Source: JAMXLG01 sp963818925 (GTDB taxonomy: Bacteria > Vulcanimicrobiota > Vulcanimicrobiia > Vulcanimicrobiales > Vulcanimicrobiaceae). From it: a stretch of DNA of 64,000 nt. The notes below the pieces were generated by a model. The model saw nothing but the letters and a program-made list of their open reading frames with translations, was not told the origin of the DNA and made no database searches. The stretch covers positions 1,860,001 to 1,924,000 of the forward strand of contig CAWFTN010000001.1 of NCBI GenBank assembly GCA_963818925.1. Reading direction: 5' to 3'. The translations under genes and the position numbers were made by a program. This document shows, piece by piece, positions 1 to 6,802 of this stretch. Within the stretch, counting starts at the first letter, position 1, and each line of letters starts with the position of its first letter.

Positions 1-1048
1 CGCCTGCTGCAAGGTTGACCAGACGTCCGTCCGCGAGGATGCAGATGCGGCGTCCATCGTGCATCTCGTACTGTTCGACGAATTGACGCGGCTGGGTCAT
101 GCCCTTGCTGATGCGCTTGATGCTGTCGAGGTCGAGCTCGTCGTTGAAGTGGCCCGAATTGCAGACGATCGCGCCGTGCTTCATGAGCTTGAAGTGCTCT
201 TCACGAATGACGTGATAGTTGCCGGTAACGGTGACGAACACGTCGCCGAGCTTGGCCGCGTCGTTCATCGGGATCACGCGATACCCGTCCATCACCGCTT
301 CGATCGCCTTACGCGGATCGACTTCGGTGACGACGACGTGCGAGCCCATACCGGCCGCGCGCGACGCAACGCCGCGTCCGCACCAGCCGTAGCCGACGAC
401 GACGACCGTGCGTCCGGCGAGCAGCACGTTTGTTGCGCGAATGATGCCGTCGAGCGTCGATTGGCCCGTGCCGTAGCGGTTGTCGAACATGTGCTTCGTT
501 AACGCGTTGTTCACCGCGATGACCGGATACGGCAGCACGCCGTCCTTCTCCATCGCTTTGAGACGGATGACGCCCGTCGTCGTTTCTTCGCAGCCGCCGA
601 TCATGTCGGCGAGCAAATGGTTGTGCTTCGTATAGATCGTCGTCACGAGATCGCAGCCGTCGTCCATCGACATATGCGGCTTCGTCGCGATGACGGATTC
701 GATGTGTGAGTAGTACGTCGCGTTATCTTCGCCTTTGATCGCGTACGTCGGAATGCCGTACTCGCAGAGGGCGGCCGCGACGTCGTCTTGCGTCGAGAGC
801 GGGTTGCTTGCACAGAGAGCAATCTCGGCGCCGCCCGCTTGCAATGCGAGCATCAAATTTGCAGTTTCGGTCGTGACGTGTAGACACGCACCGATGCGCA
901 CGCCCTTGAGCGGCTTTTCAACTTCGAAACGGTCGCGAATCTGCGCGAGCACCGGCATATAGGATCCCGCCCACGCGATGCGCGAACGGCCCATTTCCGC
1001 CAGGCTGCGGTCTTTGACATCACCAGCAAGCTTTTCCGTGACGGGCAC
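1..1048 (-). CDS. ahcY: Adenosylhomocysteinase (S-adenosylhomocysteine hydrolase), C-terminus beyond window
   Basis: Reversible NAD-dependent hydrolysis of S-adenosylhomocysteine to adenosine and homocysteine in the cytoplasm, clearing the by-product of SAM-dependent methylation. About 349 codons are present. Seen motifs: substrate-domain ACLHVTTETANLMLAL and SNPLSTQDD, EDNATYYSHI, DDGCDLV, and the Rossmann stretch VVVVGYGWCGRGVA for NAD. The start is a GTG at 1048 preceded by AGGAG seven bases upstream; no ATG fits the family N-terminus. The C-terminal NAD-domain end lies left of the window. Divergent from a folate-linked gene 105 bp away, which fits one-carbon metabolism. I looked for a SAH riboswitch in the leader and could not recognise one. 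Confidence 0.96.
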   Translation of the reverse strand, partial: MPVTEKLAGDVKDRSLAEMGRSRIAWAGSYMPVLAQIRDRFEVEKPLKGVRIGACLHVTTETANLMLALQAGGAEIALCASNPLSTQDDVAAALCEYGIPTYAIKGEDNATYYSHIESVIATKPHMSMDDGCDLVTTIYTKHNHLLADMIGGCEETTTGVIRLKAMEKDGVLPYPVIAVNNALTKHMFDNRYGTGQSTLDGIIRATNVLLAGRTVVVVGYGWCGRGVASRAAGMGSHVVVTEVDPRKAIEAVMDGYRVIPMNDAAKLGDVFVTVTGNYHVIREEHFKLMKHGAIVCNSGHFNDELDLDSIKRISKGMTQPRQFVEQYEMHDGRRICILADGRLVNLAAG

Positions 1049-1153
1049 GACGTAACTCCTTAAGTACGGATAATGAACGGTACAGTGGAACCGCCCTAGG
1101 TTCAGTGGGGGCAGCCCAGGAGCCTGTTTGAATGGGGCGCAAAAAGGCCCGGC

Positions 1154-1759
1154 GTGGAAAGCCTCCCTGAGTACTTAACACAGCTTGCTTCCGAATGGCC
1201 AACGCCCGGCGGAGGCAGCGCTGCGACCGTTGTCGGAGCCGCCGGTGCGTCGCTCGTCGCGATGGTCGCGCGGATCTCGTCTACCAATCCCAAGTACGCG
1301 GCGCAAAAAAACCTCGCCCACGAGCTGGTTGCGAAAGCAGACGAGCTTCGAGCGGAGTTCTTACGGGCAAAGGACCGGGATGAAGCGGCGTTCGATCGCG
1401 TCGTCGCCGCGACGGCGATGCCCAAGGATACCACCGAAGAGAAGCAAGCCCGCCGCGACGCGCTTGAAATCGCACTTCAGCATGCGGCGGCGGAGCCGCT
1501 CTTTGCGGCCGAACTTGCGCTTGAAACGCTTCGGATCGCCGCGCGCGCGCTCGAAATTCCCAATAAGAATCTCGCGAGCGACGTTGGATGCGCGGCGGAG
1601 TTTGCGGGCGCCTCACTGGCAGCCTGCGCATACAACGTACGCGTGAATCACAAGTTCATGCGTGATACCTATGCGATCGAAGCGCAAGCGCACGTGCTCG
1701 CGCGCTACGAACGCGAGTCTGCCGCGCTTCTCGCCGGCGTACGTCGCTCGCTGACGTAA
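1154..1759 (+). CDS. Formiminotransferase-cyclodeaminase/methenyl-THF cyclohydrolase family protein (FchA-like)
   Basis: 201 aa, the length of stand-alone FTCD_C/FchA proteins, which convert 5-formimino-THF to 5,10-methenyl-THF or hydrolyse methenyl-THF. The N-terminal signature PTPGGGSAAT and the conserved NKNLASDVGCAAEFAGA near residue 135 match the family; it is predicted to be all helical. The start is GTG at 1154 with only a weak purine stretch upstream. Divergent from ahcY, so both promoters lie in the 105-bp gap. Its last 55 bp overlap the end of the convergent phosphatase gene. Whether it acts as deaminase or cyclohydrolase cannot be told from sequence. Confidence 0.85.
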   Translation: MESLPEYLTQLASEWPTPGGGSAATVVGAAGASLVAMVARISSTNPKYAAQKNLAHELVAKADELRAEFLRAKDRDEAAFDRVVAATAMPKDTTEEKQARRDALEIALQHAAAEPLFAAELALETLRIAARALEIPNKNLASDVGCAAEFAGASLAACAYNVRVNHKFMRDTYAIEAQAHVLARYERESAALLAGVRRSLT

Positions 1760-3534
1760 CCGCCTACGGAAGTGTGCTGCACGCGCGCAATGAGCATCAC
1801 TGCGTCATCCTTCGCGACGGATGCGTCGAGTACTTTGGCCACAAGCTCATTCGCCTTTGACTTAAATCCGTCTCGCGCCCACGCCGAGAGAACTTCATGC
1901 AACCGCGCTTCCGCCGTGTCGCTATCGTGCGCAAATTCCACTAACCCGTCGGTATAAAGAACGAGCGCGCAATCCGCGCGCAATCGCACCGATTGCGTTC
2001 GGAATTTTGCGCGCGGTACCGCGCCGAGAATGACATCGCCCAGTTCGAACGGTTCGACCACCCCTCTCGCATCAACCCGTAACGGCGGCAAGTGACCAGC
2101 CGAAGAGTACTGAACCAAAAGAGTCGACGGGTCGAGGTATCCGACAATCGCTGTGATCAATCCGTAACCGGCCGCCAGCACAACGCCGTTGCTCTCGTCG
2201 AGAACCTCGCTCGGCGTTGCGCCTCGCAAGGCGAGCGAACGCACGATCTCACGAATGTGACCCATAATGACGGCGGCGTCGAGACCGTGTCCCGCAACGT
2301 CGCCGATCGAAAACGCCAGCCGGCCGTCATTCAACTCGAAGGCATCGTACCAGTCGCCGCCGATCAATGTTTCGGTTTCCGCCGCTGTGTAGGATACGTC
2401 AAACGAGATCCCGGCTGTGTGCGGTAACGCGACGGGAAGCATCGCCGTTTGGAGCACGCGCGCGATGCGCGATTCACGGCGATACGCGGTAGAATTTCGC
2501 AACGCGCTAGCGATACGCCACGCGACGTCACGTACGAACTCAACATCGAATTCATCGAACGGCTCGGCATCGAGCGCGCGCGCGGCGGCTACCTGATGAA
2601 CGCCCGGCTCCCCAAATTCGAGTGGCGCACGCACTAGGTGCCGCGACGCCTCGGGCGGCGGCGCGGCGGACGGCGGCCAAAGGCATACCTGCCGTTGGCC
2701 TTGCACGGTGAAGGATGCGTACCATATGGCATCGAGGGCCGACGCCGCGGACTGAAGAGCGCGCTCCACCAACTGTTGGTCGCGGATGTTGAACTCCAGG
2801 GTGATGGCGCCAATTTCAGCCAATGCCGCTAGACGTGCACGAACTCGCGCGACTTCATTGCGCGCCTCGATTCGCTCGTGTACATCGTCAACGGTGACGA
2901 TCCATTTGCGTAACTCGCGTCCTTCGTACGAGGGAGCCGCTCGAAGCTCAAACCACCGCGTGCCGCGGACTGTTTGCAATGGAACTTCGAACGAAAATAA
3001 TTCGCCGCCCCCGATGCCATGCATCAAACTCTTCTCGAAGTTTGCTGCATGCACTCCGGCCGCGGCTCGCAACGATGCGCCGACGTCGCATTCTTCCACT
3101 GACGTACCAGTGATCTGGTACCATCGCCGGCTCGCGTAGTCGAACGTGCCGTCGGGCCGCGCCGTCAAAACCGCTTGCGGTAGCAAATGAATCGTCTGCG
3201 AAAAGTAGCGCACGTTTTCGTGCACGTCGTGCACCTCGTGCAGCAGCAGCGGAATGTCTGCAAAATCCATCCCGGCGGCGCCGATAACGTATTGGACGCG
3301 ATTGCGCGTGTCGATCAGCGGGATCAGAAGAAACGATTCGGCGAACGCGTCATACATCTGCGCCTTTCGCTGTTTCGCACATCTGTTTGCCGCGACCGCC
3401 AGCAGATCCAATTGTGTAACATCATCGGTGTACTTGCGCGCGGGCGTGTTGACACGGATAAACCCGCGAACTCCGGACCAGAGAAACGCTGCCTTCGCCG
3501 CGGTGTCAACAAAATGCACGTAATGTGCAAACAA
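1705..3534 (-). CDS. PAS/GAF-linked SpoIIE-type PP2C serine phosphatase
   Basis: 609 aa. The C-terminal third (about residue 370 on) is a SpoIIE/RsbU-type PP2C domain with all metal motifs: LIGGDWYDAF, IGDVAGHGLDAA, SSAGHLPPL, LYTDGLVEF and KDDAVML. In front is a PAS-like region (LPQAVLTARPDGTFDYASRR, then WFELRAAPSYEGRELRKW) followed by a GAF-like stretch; the first 100 residues may be another degenerate sensor. No membrane segment. Such proteins dephosphorylate anti-sigma-antagonist (STAS) partners, but no STAS or anti-sigma kinase gene lies nearby. TTG at 3534 is the first usable start after an in-frame stop; GTG at 3519 is an alternative. It follows the PHP gene on the same strand after 127 bp. 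Confidence 0.88.
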   Translation of the reverse strand: MFAHYVHFVDTAAKAAFLWSGVRGFIRVNTPARKYTDDVTQLDLLAVAANRCAKQRKAQMYDAFAESFLLIPLIDTRNRVQYVIGAAGMDFADIPLLLHEVHDVHENVRYFSQTIHLLPQAVLTARPDGTFDYASRRWYQITGTSVEECDVGASLRAAAGVHAANFEKSLMHGIGGGELFSFEVPLQTVRGTRWFELRAAPSYEGRELRKWIVTVDDVHERIEARNEVARVRARLAALAEIGAITLEFNIRDQQLVERALQSAASALDAIWYASFTVQGQRQVCLWPPSAAPPPEASRHLVRAPLEFGEPGVHQVAAARALDAEPFDEFDVEFVRDVAWRIASALRNSTAYRRESRIARVLQTAMLPVALPHTAGISFDVSYTAAETETLIGGDWYDAFELNDGRLAFSIGDVAGHGLDAAVIMGHIREIVRSLALRGATPSEVLDESNGVVLAAGYGLITAIVGYLDPSTLLVQYSSAGHLPPLRVDARGVVEPFELGDVILGAVPRAKFRTQSVRLRADCALVLYTDGLVEFAHDSDTAEARLHEVLSAWARDGFKSKANELVAKVLDASVAKDDAVMLIARVQHTSVGGYVSERRTPARSAADSRS

Positions 3535-3661
3535 CCCCGCTACCCCGATGCTTTCTTTCGCCGGCTTTCATCTTACCGCTCGAAGCTGCCGAATGAAAGG
3601 CCACCGTCCAGCCATCCGGCTGGTGCAAAACGGTTTCATCCGCAAATGCGAAGGATCAAAG

Positions 3662-4465
3662 CTACAGCACGCGTTCGAGGAATGGACCGATGTCGACATC
3701 GTCGACCTGCATGCCGACCCCACGCGCATGATAGCGGATATCATGGAAGTCCGATCCGCCGGTCATCACGAGTCCGTACTGCGAGGCCTTCTCACGAAAG
3801 ATACGGATGTCGTCCGCATCGTGGAGGGGATAAAACACTTCGAGTCCGTCCAAGCCTTGCTGCGCGAGCTCGTCGATCAGCGTGCGATCCTTCAATCGGC
3901 CCGGATGAGCAAGCACCGCAATGCCGCCGCCCGCGTGAATGGCTTCAATTGCGCGCTGTGGCGTCACGTGCGTCGACGGGACGTATCCCGGTTTTCCGCC
4001 GCGCAATAAATTGCGAAAAGCCCACTCGATATCCGGCGCCATTCCTTTGCGAATCAGTGCCTTCGCGACGTGTGGGCGGCCGAGCGCTTTCGCGTTCCCC
4101 GCTTCGCGCAACACGTCATCGGTCGTAATGCCATAGCCCGCACGCTGCAGTTGCATCACCATCCGCTCGACGCGCGCACGGCGCGCCGTGACGTTGGCGT
4201 CGATGAGCGCGTTGAGTTCCGGAGAATGGAGACCCACGCCGTATCCCAAGACGTGCACTTCATTCTCGCGATAGGTCGTATTGATTTCGATGCCCGTGAC
4301 GACCCGCGCGGAATTGCGCGACTCAAACGCTCCATACGCTGCAAGCGTATCGTGATCGCTGATAGAGAACACTTCCACATTGCGTTCGTCCATGAAGTCG
4401 ACTAAGGCTTGCGGGGAGAGCGTTCCGTCGCTCTCATATGTATGACTGTGGAAGTCTACGATCAA
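3662..4465 (-). CDS. PHP-domain metal-dependent phosphoesterase
   Basis: 267 aa, the usual size for stand-alone PHP proteins of the YciV/RNase AM type (3',5'-nucleoside bisphosphate phosphatase or 5'-3' RNA trimming). All PHP metal motifs are visible: HSHTYESDG at residue 5, SISDHD near 35, GIEINT, a middle helical insertion, AHPGRL and the C-terminal GGSDFHDI. Starts with TTG at 4465 that overlaps the spoVS stop by four bases (TTGA), so translation is coupled. Substrate is not determined; an RNA-related role would fit the ymdB (2',3'-cyclic phosphodiesterase) and spoVS neighbours. Confidence 0.9.
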   Translation of the reverse strand: MIVDFHSHTYESDGTLSPQALVDFMDERNVEVFSISDHDTLAAYGAFESRNSARVVTGIEINTTYRENEVHVLGYGVGLHSPELNALIDANVTARRARVERMVMQLQRAGYGITTDDVLREAGNAKALGRPHVAKALIRKGMAPDIEWAFRNLLRGGKPGYVPSTHVTPQRAIEAIHAGGGIAVLAHPGRLKDRTLIDELAQQGLDGLEVFYPLHDADDIRIFREKASQYGLVMTGGSDFHDIRYHARGVGMQVDDVDIGPFLERVL

Positions 4466-4758
4466 TTGGGGCGGCGACGTTCTACCGCAAGGGAGATCCC
4501 GGTACGTTCGTGGTCGTGGATTTCCACGGTAATGAACGATGGGATACAGACGACGTCGATGTCACTGTCCCTCAAATAGCTGCGCGCGATCGCAACCGCT
4601 TTGACGGCTTGATTGATCGCTCCGGCACCGACGGCTTGTATTTCTGCGACCTCACGTTCGCGCATGACGGCTGCGAGTGCACCCGCGACGGCGTTGGGAT
4701 TGCTTTTTGCCGAGACTTTCAGAGTGCCCGGAGTAACATGTGGTTCTGCGCTGGTCAT
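4462..4758 (-). CDS. spoVS: Stage V sporulation protein S (SpoVS), Alba-fold regulator
   Basis: 98 aa. The core LKVSAKSNPNAVAGALAAVM and AVGAGAINQAVKAVAIAR is the SpoVS signature; the family has an Alba-like fold implicated in nucleic-acid binding. The N-terminus has about ten extra residues relative to the 86-aa Bacillus protein. ATG overlaps the ymdB stop (TGATG). Nothing else in the window belongs to sporulation, so the name reflects homology only; SpoVS also occurs in non-sporulating lineages such as Deinococcus-Thermus. Confidence 0.95.
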   Translation of the reverse strand: MTSAEPHVTPGTLKVSAKSNPNAVAGALAAVMREREVAEIQAVGAGAINQAVKAVAIARSYLRDSDIDVVCIPSFITVEIHDHERTGISLAVERRRPN

Positions 4759-5537
4759 CAGGCAATGCCTCGCAGGAAGATGCGCTTTATGTCGGTCGCT
4801 TTACCGGTCGCCCGATCGATGCTCACGACCGCACCGCAGAATTGTTTGGTTCCGCTCTTTTGAACATTGAACCGTTCGGACATGCCCGTCAAGAAGCGGT
4901 CAAGCACCGCATCTGCTTCCATGCCGATAACACCTTCTGTCGGTCCCGTCATGCCTACATCAGTAATGTACGCAGTTCCCCCTGGAAGAATTTGTTCGTC
5001 CGCGGTTTGAACGTGAGTGTGCGTTCCATAAATCGCCGAAGCGCGGCCGTCCAAGAATCGCGAAAGCGCGACTTTTTCGGAAGTGGCTTCCGCATGCACG
5101 TCGACGATCACGACCGGCGTGAGCGCGCGCAGGTCGTCGACGATCGGATCGATGACACGAAACGGATCGTCGACAGGCGGCATGAACGTTCGGCCCATCA
5201 CGTTGACGACGCCGATAGTGACGCCGTCGACGTGGAACGTGCCGTATCCGCGACCGGGTACCGCCGGCGGATAGTTCGCCGGCCGAATGACGCGGTCGGT
5301 TGTATCCAAGTACGCCTTGAAGTCGCGTTTGTCGAATATATGGTTGCCGGACGTGATGAAATCGATCCCGGTGGCGAACATTTCGTCGGCGGTCTGCGCG
5401 GTTAGGCCGAAGCCGCCCGCAGCATTTTCGCCGTTCGCGATCGCGGCCTGGACGTTGTACTGTTCACGAATGAGCGGAACGCAGCGCTTAAGCGTGTCGC
5501 GACCCGGTGAGCCGACGACGTCGCCGATGAGCAGCAG
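4758..5537 (-). CDS. ymdB: YmdB-family metallophosphoesterase, start codon uncertain
   Basis: About 260 aa from the proposed start, matching the 264 aa of Bacillus YmdB, a calcineurin-like phosphodiesterase reported to hydrolyse 2',3'-cAMP and to affect biofilm and sporulation decisions. Visible: LIGDVVGSPGRDTL at the N-terminus, NGENAAGGFGL, TSGNHIFDKRD, DVHAEATSEK, GTHTHVQTADE and DVGMTG. The first ATG (5381) would remove the essential IGDVVG and NGENA motifs, so the true start must lie upstream. The frame is open there, but the only near-standard codons where homology begins are CTG at 5537 and 5534, just after the upstream gene's stop (5549-5551). One-base overlap with spoVS. Confidence 0.88.
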   Translation of the reverse strand: MLLIGDVVGSPGRDTLKRCVPLIREQYNVQAAIANGENAAGGFGLTAQTADEMFATGIDFITSGNHIFDKRDFKAYLDTTDRVIRPANYPPAVPGRGYGTFHVDGVTIGVVNVMGRTFMPPVDDPFRVIDPIVDDLRALTPVVIVDVHAEATSEKVALSRFLDGRASAIYGTHTHVQTADEQILPGGTAYITDVGMTGPTEGVIGMEADAVLDRFLTGMSERFNVQKSGTKQFCGAVVSIDRATGKATDIKRIFLRGIA

Positions 5538-5548
5538 GTTGAGGGGAT

Positions 5549-6100
5549 CTAGCGGCGCGATGAAGCCTTCGCTTTCCGTTGCGATTTCAAAAAGTACACA
5601 AGCACCCGCGCTTCTTCGCGGAACCCGACCAAACTCTTCGATTGTGTCGGATCGCGTAGCGCTTCGATGGCGTAGAAGGCCGCCTCGTCCTGCGCGACCG
5701 GATCGGCATCGAGATGATCGGCGGGCAGCGGATTGCGGACGAGCGTGTCGTGGAACTCCGAACCGAAGAACGCCACGAGCATCTCGAGCTCTTCCTTAGA
5801 AAAACTCCCGGTGTCGCGGGTGACGTGGACGAACGTGGTGGAGCGGTCGCTTTCGAAGTCGATCGAAACCGCGTCGGCGTCGTCTTTCGCAATCGTCAGG
5901 TATGCCGCAATGTGATCCTCGAGGGCCTCACGCAGCGTCGATTGCGCGCGCTTATCCAGTCGCGATTTCAGCGCGAAGGTTAGGCGCACGCTGCGATCCG
6001 CGGGCATCGAGCGAATCGAAGCCAACTCCGGAAAGCGCACCAGAAGTGCGCAAACCAGACTCACGGTATCGGCGTTTTCGACGGGTAGACGGCTATTCAT
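5549..6100 (-). CDS. Conserved-looking protein of unknown function, first gene of the ymdB-spoVS operon
   Basis: 183 aa from the ATG at 6100; a TTG at 6163 would add 21 residues of low-quality sequence. I do not recognise the family. The protein is soluble, acidic in the middle and mixed alpha/beta: SVRLTFALKSRLDKRA, then a helical LREALEDHIAAYLTI, strands DAVSIDFESDRSTTFVHVTR, a helical EELEMLVAFFGSEF and a basic tail ending KSQRKAKASSRR. In many Firmicutes and Deinococci the position upstream of ymdB-spoVS is occupied by rny (RNase Y); this protein has no KH or HD domain and is not RNase Y. It ends 11 bp before the proposed ymdB start, so it very likely heads the operon. Confidence 0.7.
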   Translation of the reverse strand: MNSRLPVENADTVSLVCALLVRFPELASIRSMPADRSVRLTFALKSRLDKRAQSTLREALEDHIAAYLTIAKDDADAVSIDFESDRSTTFVHVTRDTGSFSKEELEMLVAFFGSEFHDTLVRNPLPADHLDADPVAQDEAAFYAIEALRDPTQSKSLVGFREEARVLVYFLKSQRKAKASSRR

Positions 6101-6217
6101 GATCTCACTTACACTAGTCCCAATCCCACGCCCAGAGGCTTCGGCTAGGGCTTGGGGGTCCAAGGATACGACGCGGGCTCAAGGCCAGACCTGCGGCTTA
6201 CAAGAAAGCTAACCCTG

Positions 6218-6769
6218 ATGTCCCTCCGGCAGTTGCCGGGTGCCCTGATTCTCGGCTTGCTCGCCTCCCTAGCCGCCCATGCGGCCGGGTTCGGCGGCAG
6301 TCACATGGAAGCGGGCGCCTACCACGAGTTGCTCTCGACCGTCGCCTTTGCGGGCGCGGGCGGCACGCTCATTGTTGCAATTGCTGCGGCTTTCGGCACC
6401 GGCGGGAAGTGCGCGCAAGGCACAGTTCTTGCCGCGCGGCTTTGTGCGTGGATTCCGCGCGCTCGCGCCGTTGCAGTCGCCGGCGGTGTCTGGTTCGCGT
6501 TCATCGAATCGCTCGAACCCGCGCACGGACCGGCATCATTCATCATCATCGCGCTCGCCATGCTGGTGGCGGCGCTCGCACTTCGCGGGCTCGCGGTGCT
6601 TACCGCACGCGCGCTTGCGAACTGCGTCATCGCGATCGCCCGCATCGCCACGGCGCGTCGCACCATCTTCCTCGTCCGGCGCTATTCGTCGCCGGCGATC
6701 GTCACGCCGCACCTCGCGCGGCGCATCGTGACGCGTCCGCCTCCTCGGATCGATTTGCTCTCCGCTTAG
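6218..6769 (+). CDS. Small multi-pass membrane protein of unknown function
   Basis: 183 aa from the ATG at 6218 (an in-frame upstream ATG at 6152 adds a non-hydrophobic leader). Four hydrophobic segments can be seen: LPGALILGLLASLAAHAAG, LLSTVAFAGAGGTLIVAIAA, a third around AVAVAGGVWFAFIESLE, and FIIIALAMLVAALALRGLAV, followed by a basic tail. His/Gly-rich AAGFGGSHMEAGAYHE after helix 1 and ESLE after helix 3 stand out. It lies 33 bp upstream of a TonB-dependent receptor, suggesting cotranscription. The layout resembles the protein at 23201-23842, also beside an outer-membrane gene. No function assigned. Confidence 0.6.
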   Translation: MSLRQLPGALILGLLASLAAHAAGFGGSHMEAGAYHELLSTVAFAGAGGTLIVAIAAAFGTGGKCAQGTVLAARLCAWIPRARAVAVAGGVWFAFIESLEPAHGPASFIIIALAMLVAALALRGLAVLTARALANCVIAIARIATARRTIFLVRRYSSPAIVTPHLARRIVTRPPPRIDLLSA

Positions 6770-6802
6770 CAATTCGAACTCTTTCTTTTCCGAGGAGTCT
6801 CC

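Noticed and set aside
1049..1153. SAH riboswitch ahead of ahcY
   Set aside because: Leader contains GC-rich inverted pieces but I could not match the conserved SAH riboswitch core; no claim made.
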